In this document: positions 15,377-22,369 of the stretch, one piece after another | Position numbering within the stretch: position 1 is the first letter of the stretch | How the letters are laid out: each line of letters starts with the position of its first letter | Source of the DNA: Roseivirga sp. UBA6061 | GTDB lineage: Bacteria > Bacteroidota > Bacteroidia > Cytophagales > Cyclobacteriaceae | Direction of reading: 5' to 3' | NCBI GenBank assembly: GCA_002427745.1 | Contig: DIYF01000097.1 | Location: 1-51,109, forward strand | Length of the DNA: 51,109 nt | Position numbers and translations under genes: made by a program | The notes under the pieces: generated by a model | Told to the model about the DNA's origin: nothing | What the model saw: only the letters and a program-made list of their open reading frames with translations | Databases searched by the model: none

Positions 15377-16081
15377 CTAGATAAGCGATAAATAATGGGG
15401 GAACATGTCGCGCCACAAAGGCCAGTCATGCTCCGCCCACTTTCTTACATCGTACCAATGCTCTATGCCTTTTTGATTCAGGATCTCATGCATACGATTA
15501 TTGGCATCGAGGCAAATGTCCCATTCTCCCACGCCCAACACAATCTTCATTTGCCACAGGTCCGGGTGGTTATTACCCGGCATATAGTCCACTGGATTAT
15601 TGAAATAGACATTATCATCATGATAGCCGTCCATAAATGAATTGACACTGAAAGCACCACTCATACTGAACATATGGCTCACCACTTCCGGATGCCTGAA
15701 GGCAAAGTTCGCAGCATGGAACCCTCCAAAACTTGCACCGGCCACACACACTTTTGCCACTCTTTTCTCATGTCGGATAGAGTTGACAACTTCTTCCATG
15801 ATGAATTTGTCGTACCAGATATGATTCTTAACTCTGTCAGCGGGGTGGATACCTTTGTTATACCAGCTGTCTTTATCAATACTGTCAGGGCAATAGATCT
15901 GCACCATACCCTGATCGATAAACCACTTCGCTGAATCAATCAGTTTGAAGTCTTTACTTTCGTAGTACCTGCCCATCGTTGAGGGGAATACAATTACCGG
16001 ATATCCGGCATGCCCGTACACCAGCATTTCGATGTCTTTGCTGAGGGTGGGAGAGTACCATTTGAAATATTCTTCCTTCAA
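15377..16081 (-). CDS. Esterase D-like alpha/beta hydrolase
   Basis: A 234-residue putative esterase with the nucleophile S117 in GASFGG, a probable acid at D188 (GEWDICLD) and H218 in AEHDWPLW. There is no signal peptide. The start is a TTG at 16081; the next in-frame Met is residue 19, inside the first strand, so TTG is the likely start. It leads the five-gene minus-strand operon and stands about 35 nt after the predicted transcription start of the promoter at 16122-16152. PF00756-type enzymes include siderophore and S-formylglutathione esterases. With two other esterases in the cluster, it may trim or release a ligated compound (inference). Confidence 0.85.
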   Translation of the reverse strand: MKEEYFKWYSPTLSKDIEMLVYGHAGYPVIVFPSTMGRYYESKDFKLIDSAKWFIDQGMVQIYCPDSIDKDSWYNKGIHPADRVKNHIWYDKFIMEEVVNSIRHEKRVAKVCVAGASFGGFHAANFAFRHPEVVSHMFSMSGAFSVNSFMDGYHDDNVYFNNPVDYMPGNNHPDLWQMKIVLGVGEWDICLDANNRMHEILNQKGIEHWYDVRKWAEHDWPLWRDMFPHYLSLI

Positions 16082-16121
16082 AATTTTATTTGGTTAAAAA
16101 GTCAAAATCGAAATTCGAGCG

Positions 16122-16152
16122 CGAAAGTAGGTTTTCAAATCAATGAAACAAA
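16122..16152 (-). promoter_or_regulatory. Bacteroidota-type promoter of the ligase operon
   Basis: On the minus strand, TTTG (16149-16152), exactly 19 nt, then TACTTTCG (16122-16129). This fits the TTTG-N19/20-TAnnTTTG consensus of the phylum's primary sigma factor. Transcription would start near 16115, leaving a ~35-nt leader before the TTG at 16081. The rest of the 355-nt divergent gap (16082-16436) holds a 12-bp palindrome TCGCCATGGCGA at 16322-16333. Confidence 0.75.
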
Positions 16153-16423
16153 ACAATGTTCTGATTTATCGATGAAAATTTCATTGCACACGTTTGCGAT
16201 CCTTCTGGCAATCGAATGCACAAAAGAATTTTTCGTAACTGATTGAATCCGAACTCATTAATAACCTATCTATTGCGGCCCTGACTCATCTCAAATCAGA
16301 CGCTGTGCTTCGCCTTGCTCTTCGCCATGGCGACCTGCCATGCCTTCAGAACAATGGCTTCCTGATTCATCATGATTTATGGCCTTATGACGATTCTTAT
16401 TAACAAGTTCGGATTGAAAATTA

Positions 16424-16431
16424 TACTTTTG
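16424..16431 (+). promoter_or_regulatory. Bacteroidota -7-like element
   Basis: TACTTTTG matches the -7 consensus. It lies only 5 nt before the ATG at 16437, which implies either a leaderless message or use of the later ATG at 16518. No good -33 element is seen. Confidence 0.45.
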
Positions 16432-16436
16432 CAGCC

Positions 16437-17303
16437 ATGTCTGTGGCGGGTCTTACATCATTAATACAAAAACCTTTTGTTAAGGAAAAAACAACCGAAA
16501 AACTCAGTGAGGTTTTGATGGTTCATCGCTTTCTGGTGAGATCGAAAAGGCTCAAAAGAAAGGTAAAGGTTGATGTGTTTTTGCCCGTTGAACTAGATGG
16601 TCTTCAGGCCTGTCAGGGATTGCTACTTAATGATGGTCAGGACATGCCGCAGTTACAGTTAAAGGAGACCCTGACAGAGCGTTTTCAAGAGCCTGAAAAC
16701 CGGAACCTCATTGTAGCAGCAGTACATGCCGGAGATCGACTCAATGAATATGGTACCGCAGGAATACCTGACTATGCACACAGAGGCTGGAAAGCCAAAT
16801 CATACAGCACCTTTATTGTCTATCAGCTACTGCCATTTCTCAGAAAACAATACGATGCCTTTTTGGAGCCAGAGCATTCGGCTTTTGCCGGCTTTTCACT
16901 GGGAGGCCTGAGCGCTATCGATATAGCCTGGAGAAATCCCCGGTGCTTCCTCAAAGTAGGAGTATTCTCGGGTTCTTTCTGGTGGCGCAGCAGCCAGCCA
17001 GATGATCGTTACCCGGATGCGGACCGGATTATGCACTATTTGATAGGGGCAGGTAGTATAAAACCAGGCATGCAGTTTTGGTTTCAGACAGGCACCCGGG
17101 ATGAAGAAAGCGACCGCAATAATAATGGCGTTATCGATGCCATTGATGATACTCTGGATCTGATCCATGTGCTCAAAGCCAAAGGTTACCGGGATCAGGA
17201 TGTGGTTTACCGCGAGGTGGAAGATGGTGAGCACAACTTCGATACCTGGAGCAAGGTATTTCCCGAGTTTTTGGACTGGTGTTTTCCGATAGAGAAAGAC
17301 TGA
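16437..17303 (+). CDS. Esterase D-like alpha/beta hydrolase with EF-hand-like loop
   Basis: A 288-residue putative esterase of the PF00756 family. It has the nucleophile S154 in GFSLGG and H267 in DGEHNFDTW. Residues 226-238 read D-R-N-N-N-G-V-I-D-A-I-D-D, the pattern of an EF-hand or dockerin calcium loop, inserted near the probable acid-loop region. There is no signal peptide. The -7-like element lies 5 nt upstream, so the message may be leaderless, or translation may begin at Met28 (16518), which has GTGAGG upstream. It is divergent from the ligase operon and closes the cluster. The substrate is unknown. Confidence 0.84.
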   Translation: MSVAGLTSLIQKPFVKEKTTEKLSEVLMVHRFLVRSKRLKRKVKVDVFLPVELDGLQACQGLLLNDGQDMPQLQLKETLTERFQEPENRNLIVAAVHAGDRLNEYGTAGIPDYAHRGWKAKSYSTFIVYQLLPFLRKQYDAFLEPEHSAFAGFSLGGLSAIDIAWRNPRCFLKVGVFSGSFWWRSSQPDDRYPDADRIMHYLIGAGSIKPGMQFWFQTGTRDEESDRNNNGVIDAIDDTLDLIHVLKAKGYRDQDVVYREVEDGEHNFDTWSKVFPEFLDWCFPIEKD

Positions 17304-17309
17304 GTTTAG

Positions 17310-17398
17310 AGACACCGTCCTCCATGGTTTAATCATTGTAAGCTGCTTTCGCATTCTACCTGAAAGTTTACTCACAGTGAAAGCGGAGGACGCTGTCT
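17310..17398. terminator. Long stem-loop between convergent genes
   Basis: AGACACCGTCCTCC (17310-17323) pairs with GGAGGACGCTGTCT (17385-17398), 13 of 14 positions. A nested stem GCTTTC/GAAAGC (17345-17350, 17379-17384) adjoins the right arm. The ~89-nt structure fills the gap between the esterase and the LolA-like gene. It has no clear T-run, so it could be a terminator or a small repeat element. Confidence 0.5.
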
Positions 17399-17408
17399 AT
17401 GAGTGCCT

Positions 17409-18245
17409 TTATTCAGGTTTCCTGGGCTGACTTTGGTCAATTCTTGCATCGACAGGTTTCTCCATCATAGAGGCATCGAACGGAGCTGTGAAGTTCCATT
17501 GGCTGACTTTGCCTTCGATAATGAACTGGTTGCCTTCCTTAAAGAACACCTTGTAATGTGCCGGCATTTGGAAACCATCTACTTCGTTGTACTGCTCAAA
17601 AGTGAGGAGAGAGGTCGGGAGTGATTCCATTCCCTGAGGCAGCATAGAGGCAAAGGTCATATTATACTCAAGCGCCTTTAATGTATAGTCTGAGGGATCA
17701 ATGTAAAGCAGGTAGTAATCTTCAGGAGTATCTCCTGTATTCTCTCCAAAGGTCATTTTTACTGTTTTGTATGACTGATCCTTTCCCGGGAGCTTCCCTT
17801 CGGAAAGTTCAGAGAGATAGACTCCGTCATCGTGAATGACGAAGGGGATATTCAGCAGATAGAAGTTGCGCCAGGCAGTGAAACGGGGAGGAGCGGCCGC
17901 AAGGCCTTTCCGTTCTCCTACAGACCAGGCTTCCTTACCATCAAAGGCGATACGACCGGTACTTCCGGGAAATTTAAGATAGGCAGCCCTGGAAACCGGA
18001 TCAATACATACTTCTTCATTGTATTCCGGAAACATACCGGTTACGGCTATCAGGTTGGTATGAAACTGTATGGATGCGGCCGCTTTCCATCTGTCGAGTC
18101 CGCCATGGGCTTTGGTCATTTCTGTGATAACAGAAGCTATTTGAGGCGTTTCAAATTTTTCTCGCTGAGCATGAGTTTCAGTTGAGAATAGCAGGCCTGA
18201 AATTAACAGGATCACAAGGGAGAGTTTCGATACAGATGCTTTCAT
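17409..18245 (-). CDS. Secreted LolA/LppX-like protein, unknown function
   Basis: A 278-residue exported protein with a signal peptide ending ETHAQ (residues 1-27). The mature protein opens with ITEMTKAHGGLDRWKAAASI, a helix typical of secreted LolA-like half-barrel proteins of Bacteroidota that begin with an HGG-x-W/Y pattern. It continues with regular beta strands (YLKFPGSTGRIAFDGKEAWS; DYYLLYIDPSDYTLKALEY). Such proteins are thought to carry lipids or other hydrophobic ligands, but no function is proven for this group. It is a single-gene unit, convergent with the third esterase. An ACCAGAG/CTCTGGT hairpin (18327-18348) lies about 80 nt upstream of its start. Confidence 0.7.
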   Translation of the reverse strand: MKASVSKLSLVILLISGLLFSTETHAQREKFETPQIASVITEMTKAHGGLDRWKAAASIQFHTNLIAVTGMFPEYNEEVCIDPVSRAAYLKFPGSTGRIAFDGKEAWSVGERKGLAAAPPRFTAWRNFYLLNIPFVIHDDGVYLSELSEGKLPGKDQSYKTVKMTFGENTGDTPEDYYLLYIDPSDYTLKALEYNMTFASMLPQGMESLPTSLLTFEQYNEVDGFQMPAHYKVFFKEGNQFIIEGKVSQWNFTAPFDASMMEKPVDARIDQSQPRKPE

Positions 18246-18326
18246 GATATTGATTTTAATCTTTGGTCATGATACGCTGTATTCGTGAGGGACTCTTGTA
18301 TTCAGCTGTGAATGACAATTTTTGAT

Positions 18327-18348
18327 ACCAGAGGAAATGCACTCTGGT
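18327..18348. promoter_or_regulatory. Hairpin in divergent gap
   Basis: A perfect 7-bp stem ACCAGAG/CTCTGGT with an 8-nt loop lies between the divergent LolA-like gene and the lipoprotein operon beginning at 18475. It is a possible operator. Confidence 0.25.
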
Positions 18349-18474
18349 CTGAGAGGGCGTTTGCCATAACAGTAAATGTTTCAGTTGTTTTTGTCATAGA
18401 TCATTTATTTTCAAAATAAATGGCTAAGAGGGTTTTACTTTAAGATATATTGGAATTTGTTGCTATATTCTAAT

Positions 18475-19113
18475 ATGAAACAATCAATCTACATGAAATC
18501 AAAACTATCAGTTTTGTTATGCCTGTTGCTTGTGGCCGGATCTTGCCAAAGTGCCAGAGAACTGCACTACTTCAAGCAGGGGGATAACTACTACCGGCTC
18601 AACATTAAGGAAGATGCCTTTCTGTCCAGCTCGAGATATACCGCGGGTTATTTCGATGATAACGCAGTTGACAGATACTTTGGGGAAATAGCCAGACCGG
18701 ATTCTGCCAAACTCAACAAGGCTCCGAAGATGGAGAAGGTTACCGACACCGGTCTGGAAAGCCTGGATAACAAGAAGTTGGTTTTACTATTATCAACTAA
18801 TGCGCAGGCGGTCACCGATCAAATCTCGGCTTTTGCAGAAAATGAGGAAGCCCTTGGGATGATTGCCAGATTAGCCAATAAGGATCTCATTGATCGCAAT
18901 CTGGAGTTAAAGAATGAAATCAAGTTACAGAAATCCACATTGAATAGCATCATTCAATCCGGGGAGACTTATTTGGATGCAGGAGCCATTACAGTTGCTA
19001 ATTCAGCAAGTTACCTTCTGGCCTTTATCAATTCTGTAGCTATTGCCAGAGGCAGAAAAGGAGTGTTTAGCGATTTGGTTGAAGCAAAAAAGTGGTTCGA
19101 TGAAGAATTCTGA
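18475..19113 (+). CDS. Lipoprotein, unknown function (first of three-gene unit)
   Basis: A 212-residue lipoprotein with lipobox VAGSC (Cys near residue 24). The frame opens at a TTG (18457); the ATG at 18475 or the one at 18493 gives a sound SPII signal. The mature part starts with a motif SSRYTAGYFDDNAVDRYFGE that partly parallels the start of the next gene's product (STEYKAGLFKTIEGEAQR). It then has Lys/Glu-rich helical segments (ENEEALGMIARLANKDLIDR) that may form a coiled coil. I do not recognise a family. Its stop is 1 nt before the next start, so the genes are coupled. Base composition here and in the next gene is slightly more AT-rich by eye. Confidence 0.7.
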   Translation: MKQSIYMKSKLSVLLCLLLVAGSCQSARELHYFKQGDNYYRLNIKEDAFLSSSRYTAGYFDDNAVDRYFGEIARPDSAKLNKAPKMEKVTDTGLESLDNKKLVLLLSTNAQAVTDQISAFAENEEALGMIARLANKDLIDRNLELKNEIKLQKSTLNSIIQSGETYLDAGAITVANSASYLLAFINSVAIARGRKGVFSDLVEAKKWFDEEF

Positions 19114-19114
19114 T

Positions 19115-20278
19115 ATGTCCATGAAAACGATCGTAATGGCTCTGGTAGTCAGTAGTCTTTTTACATCATGTGTTTCACGTATGGTTGTTACGGTTGATAC
19201 ATTTGACAGAGAAGCTTTACTCAATTCGACTGAGTATAAAGCAGGACTCTTTAAAACCATCGAAGGTGAGGCCCAACGGGTGTCAGGAATGTTAAACCCG
19301 GAGTTTGAAAAGTATGCTATTGAGATGAGTGTAAGGGCATTTAGTCAGGAGCTGAACAAATTGAATGGGATTAATGCTGACCAAAATACACTAAATGCGA
19401 TTGAGAATACAGTGCGTCAAAAGCTAGGGGTTACTTATGAACAGGCACGTGATGATTATAAGAGTTCGTTTTCGGAGTATTTGAAGTACTTTGATAAAGC
19501 TTCAGGTTTTAATCGCTCATTGGCATTGAGACAAATGGAGTTGGGAGACTTAAAAAAGAAAGACTTTTTTGAGCAGTTAAATGCGAGTTTAATAGGTCTG
19601 GGCCTGACTTCAATTCAGGTTGACGGTTTTAAAAACCGGGTTAAATCAATAATTACTGAAAAGACGGAGGCGATAGTTTCTACATACGGAGAGTCCATTG
19701 GTGATGATATAATGGCTTCACTTATCACGAAGGCTCCTGAAAAGTACTGGAATAAATATAAAGAAGAGGTTGATATCACCAGTGAAGCAGGTGACAGACC
19801 CAAAAGCACTTCGGTAAAGGCAAGGTATAATAAGACCAAGGTCAAGGCCTTTATGGGAAATGCGGATATCGCCATTAAAATGGAGGGCCCGGGTAATTTT
19901 GTGGTGAAAGGAGTGCGTTTGGATGCGGATGAGGCCATCAAGGCTTCCTTTAAGGTGCTAAACCAGGGAATAAAGTATTTAGCCGTATCCAATGGACTAG
20001 CCACTTCGGGCGAATCTGATGGAACCAATGGCACCCCCACCGTACCTGAAATTGCTGAAAACAAATCTCTTTCCAGTGAATCAGAAATGATAGAATCTAT
20101 TTCTGAATTGAGTACCAGAAGCTTGCTGGCTACCATCTTTGCACAACAAGCTATTCTTGCTGATACAAACAGGCAAAATGAACATGCTCAAGCTTTGAGT
20201 ATCATTCAAAAGTCATTTGAAATATATAAGTCTCAAATAAATGCACTCACACAAACCGAAAAAGAAGATGAATTATAA
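19115..20278 (+). CDS. Lipoprotein with helical C-terminus, unknown function
   Basis: A 387-residue lipoprotein with a short SPII signal and lipobox SLFTSC. I chose the ATG at 19115 because it lies just past the upstream stop and leaves a normal signal; upstream frame from 19043 overlaps the previous gene, and 19121 is also possible. Residues ~20-215 are largely helical with many Lys/Glu (for example ITEKTEAIVSTYGESIGDD). A central beta patch follows (KVKAFMGNADIAIKMEGPG, NFVVKGVRLDADEA), then a Ser/Thr-rich linker and a long C-terminal helix (LLATIFAQQAILADTNRQNE). No family is recognised. It overlaps the next small gene by 11 nt. Confidence 0.7.
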   Translation: MSMKTIVMALVVSSLFTSCVSRMVVTVDTFDREALLNSTEYKAGLFKTIEGEAQRVSGMLNPEFEKYAIEMSVRAFSQELNKLNGINADQNTLNAIENTVRQKLGVTYEQARDDYKSSFSEYLKYFDKASGFNRSLALRQMELGDLKKKDFFEQLNASLIGLGLTSIQVDGFKNRVKSIITEKTEAIVSTYGESIGDDIMASLITKAPEKYWNKYKEEVDITSEAGDRPKSTSVKARYNKTKVKAFMGNADIAIKMEGPGNFVVKGVRLDADEAIKASFKVLNQGIKYLAVSNGLATSGESDGTNGTPTVPEIAENKSLSSESEMIESISELSTRSLLATIFAQQAILADTNRQNEHAQALSIIQKSFEIYKSQINALTQTEKEDEL

Positions 20279-20453
20279 CATTAATGATAAAGTAAAACTG
20301 GTTTCAGCAAAAACTATTGGTAATGTCACAATTCCAACTACTTCTGTTGGAACTATCAAAACAAAAGATACATTTCTGGAGAGATATACCGCTGATTTTT
20401 TAGAAAAGAATGGAGTACTAGTGACTGATGGAGACTTGACCTCAGCCAGTTAA
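20268..20453 (+). CDS. Small SH3-like protein, unknown function
   Basis: A 61-residue protein without a signal peptide. The N-terminal half (DKVKLVSAKTIGNVTIPTTS, then VGTI) has the alternating hydrophobic pattern and central Gly of a small SH3/KOW-like beta barrel. The C-terminal part ends ENGVLVTDGDLTSAS-like (EKNGVLVTDGDLTSAS). The start ATG lies inside the end of the previous gene (11-nt overlap), and an upstream in-frame ATG at 20241 would overlap more. Translation is presumably coupled. A terminator follows 10 nt after the stop, so this is the last gene of the three-gene unit. The function is unknown. Confidence 0.65.
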   Translation: MNYNINDKVKLVSAKTIGNVTIPTTSVGTIKTKDTFLERYTADFLEKNGVLVTDGDLTSAS

Positions 20454-20462
20454 TTCGTAGGC

Positions 20463-20511
20463 CCTCTGGCTTCTACCTCAGTGAGATAGTTGCCAGAGGT
20501 ACTCCTTTTTT
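20463..20511 (+). terminator. Rho-independent terminator
   Basis: CCTCTGGC (20463-20470) pairs with GCCAGAGG (20492-20499), a short inner stem is possible in the loop, and a six-T run ends at 20511. It closes the lipoprotein/lipoprotein/SH3-like unit. Confidence 0.75.
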
Positions 20512-20609
20512 GCATAGCTCCGGAATTCAGAATTGCGAGCCATTCGAGATTGTCTCATCCATTGTCGACCATTCACGCGACACTCATCCTTCCAGAGCTT
20601 CCCATCCAT

Positions 20610-20650
20610 CATCCAAAATTTTTCATTCATCATTTTCGTAGGGGGTAGGG
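20610..20650 (+). promoter_or_regulatory. Upstream element ending GGGGGTAGGG, copy 1
   Basis: A ~41-nt stretch of ATT/CAT-rich sequence followed by GGGGGTAGGG (20641-20650), 50 nt before the thioredoxin gene start. A closely similar element lies at 24202-24243. It may be a promoter-associated or repeat sequence. Confidence 0.45.
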
Positions 20651-20700
20651 TATTCCTGACAGACCTGTATTTATGATCGACTTCTGAAAAGAAAACGATC

Positions 20701-21150
20701 ATGAAAACTATTCTCACTATTACTTTTTTAGTCGCTGCAGTGCTGGGACCTGCAGGAGACACTGAACTCGACTGGGGTTCGGATTTTGACAAGGCCAGGA
20801 CGGAAGCTGCAAGTGCTGAAGCCTATGTACTTATTGTTTTTTCTGGCTCAGACTGGTGTAAACCTTGCATTCAACTCCATAAATCCCTTTTCGAATCGGA
20901 TGCTTTTGAGGCTTATGCCAGGGACCATCTGAAATTGGTGAAGGCCGATTTTCCCTATCGGAAGAAGAATAAACTTTCTAAGGAGCAAACAGCCCACAAC
21001 GAAAAACTGGCTTCAGTATACAATCCGAATGGGGAGTTTCCACTAGCTGTATTCACGGATGCCCATGGTAAAGTATTGGGGTCTTTTGGCTATGACAAAG
21101 CGAAATCTCCCGAACAGTATATCTCTGAGTTCAGGAAGTTTTTAAAATGA
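20701..21150 (+). CDS. Secreted thioredoxin-family protein
   Basis: A 149-residue protein with a hydrophobic N-terminus (residues 3-17) that should direct export, and a thioredoxin fold with the redox motif SGSDWCKPC (Cys53, Cys56). A cis-Pro is in GEFPLAVF. It resembles the DUF255/thioredoxin_7 type and probably reduces or isomerises disulfides in the envelope. It is the first gene of the cassette, and its stop overlaps the ApbE start by 4 nt (ATGA). The conserved companions suggest that it keeps cysteines of the neighbouring proteins, such as the CGC tail of the DUF4266 protein, in the right redox state (inference). Confidence 0.88.
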   Translation: MKTILTITFLVAAVLGPAGDTELDWGSDFDKARTEAASAEAYVLIVFSGSDWCKPCIQLHKSLFESDAFEAYARDHLKLVKADFPYRKKNKLSKEQTAHNEKLASVYNPNGEFPLAVFTDAHGKVLGSFGYDKAKSPEQYISEFRKFLK

Positions 21151-22145
21151 AAAGATCAATCCTTGTTACCACGATAAGCCTTCTGCTCACTACTTGTGCT
21201 CCTGTATGGGCACAAGGGCAGAAGCACCACAAGGTGGTGAAGCTCATGGGGTCTCGTTTTGAGATTACGGCCATTCACCCTGATGCACAGACAGCCTGGA
21301 ATGGCATCAATGCCGGTATCGCAGAGATTACCCGTATTGAAATGCTGATTTCCTCCTGGGATCCTGATTCACAAACCAGTGACATCAACAAAAATGCCGG
21401 AATAAAGCCCGTCAAAGTAGATCGGGAACTCTTCGACCTTATTAAACGAGGAATGAGAATCTCAGAGCTCACCAACGGTGCCTTTGATATGTCTTATGCA
21501 TCCATGGATCGTATCTGGAAGTTTGACGGCAGCATGAAAGAGCTGCCAAAAGCCAAAATAGTAGCTAAGGCGGCCAGTAAGATCGGTTACAAAAACATCA
21601 TACTCAATGAAGCGGAGCAAACAGTTTTCCTGAAAGAGAAAGGAATGAAAATAGGCTTCGGAGCTATTGGTAAAGGCTATGCCGCGCAAAAGGCAAAAGA
21701 GAAAATGAAAATGATGGGCATAGCAGGCGGTGTGGTAAACGCGGCAGGAGACCTGATTGCCTGGGGAAAAGATGAAGGAAATAAAGATTTTAAAGTAGGC
21801 ATTGCAGACCCGGGGCAAAAGGACAAGGTCATGTCATGGCTGGTGGTAGACAATGGAGCCGTAGTCACCTCAGGAGATTACGAACGCTTTGCTATGTTTA
21901 ATGGTAAGCGTTTTGCCCACATCATTGATCCCCGCACCGGTTACCCCACCACCGGAATTAAGAGTGTCACCATCATTTGCCCGAATCCTGAATTGGCCGA
22001 TGCCTTATCTACCTCAGTGTTTGTACTGGGGCAGTCAGAAGGCCTGCAACTGATTAACCAGCTCAAAGGCATTGAGTGCCTGATTATCACCGATAACAAT
22101 GAACTAATTACCTCAGACAATCTCGAATTAAAAGACTCACTATGA
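21147..22145 (+). CDS. apbE: ApbE family FAD:protein FMN transferase
   Basis: A 332-residue periplasmic flavin transferase. It covalently attaches FMN from FAD to a Thr/Ser of an exported target protein, using Mg. The N-terminus is a signal (MKRSILVTTISLLLTTCAPV), possibly lipoprotein type with LLTTC. Family motifs include MGSRFEITAIHPDA near the start, NAAGDLIAWG (~190-200), VVTSGDYERFAMFNGKRFAH (the SGDYER strand), IIDPRTGYPT (~260-270) and the metal-binding ADALSTSVFVLG (~290-302). Its start overlaps the thioredoxin gene by 4 nt and its end overlaps the DUF4266 gene by 4 nt. No FMN-binding domain with the usual flavinylation motif occurs in this window, so the target is elsewhere or atypical. 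Confidence 0.93.
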   Translation: MKRSILVTTISLLLTTCAPVWAQGQKHHKVVKLMGSRFEITAIHPDAQTAWNGINAGIAEITRIEMLISSWDPDSQTSDINKNAGIKPVKVDRELFDLIKRGMRISELTNGAFDMSYASMDRIWKFDGSMKELPKAKIVAKAASKIGYKNIILNEAEQTVFLKEKGMKIGFGAIGKGYAAQKAKEKMKMMGIAGGVVNAAGDLIAWGKDEGNKDFKVGIADPGQKDKVMSWLVVDNGAVVTSGDYERFAMFNGKRFAHIIDPRTGYPTTGIKSVTIICPNPELADALSTSVFVLGQSEGLQLINQLKGIECLIITDNNELITSDNLELKDSL

Positions 22146-22369
22146 ACAAGCGAATTAAAATACTAAGCCTGGTGCTGGGCTGTGTGGCTGTTATTTCTAT
22201 CAGCAGCTGTACATCTGTAGAGGGCTACCAAAAGATGTACCTGAACGATCAGGAAATGGAGTTGAGTGCCAGGTCACTCGAATACTTCTGTACTAATTTT
22301 CAATCCTACCGTGAAGGAGCATCTGGCGCCAACGGTGGTAAAGTAGGTGGGGGATGCGGTTGCAACTGA
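22142..22369 (+). CDS. DUF4266 small lipoprotein
   Basis: A 75-residue lipoprotein with lipobox ISISSC. The mature ~50 residues contain GYQKMYLNDQEMELSARSLE and end in a Gly-rich tail REGASGANGGKVGGGCGCN with a CGC motif. This is the DUF4266 pattern, usually found beside ApbE and DUF3570 genes. The role is unknown. The terminal C-G-C could bind metal or be a substrate of the thioredoxin. The gene overlaps ApbE by 4 nt and shares TGATG with the next gene, so it is translationally coupled on both sides. Confidence 0.85.
   Translation: MNKRIKILSLVLGCVAVISISSCTSVEGYQKMYLNDQEMELSARSLEYFCTNFQSYREGASGANGGKVGGGCGCN

Noticed and set aside
22142..22369. S-G-A-N in the DUF4266 tail as a possible ApbE flavinylation site
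   Set aside because: The usual motif ends in Thr or Ser at the flavinylated position; here it is Asn.
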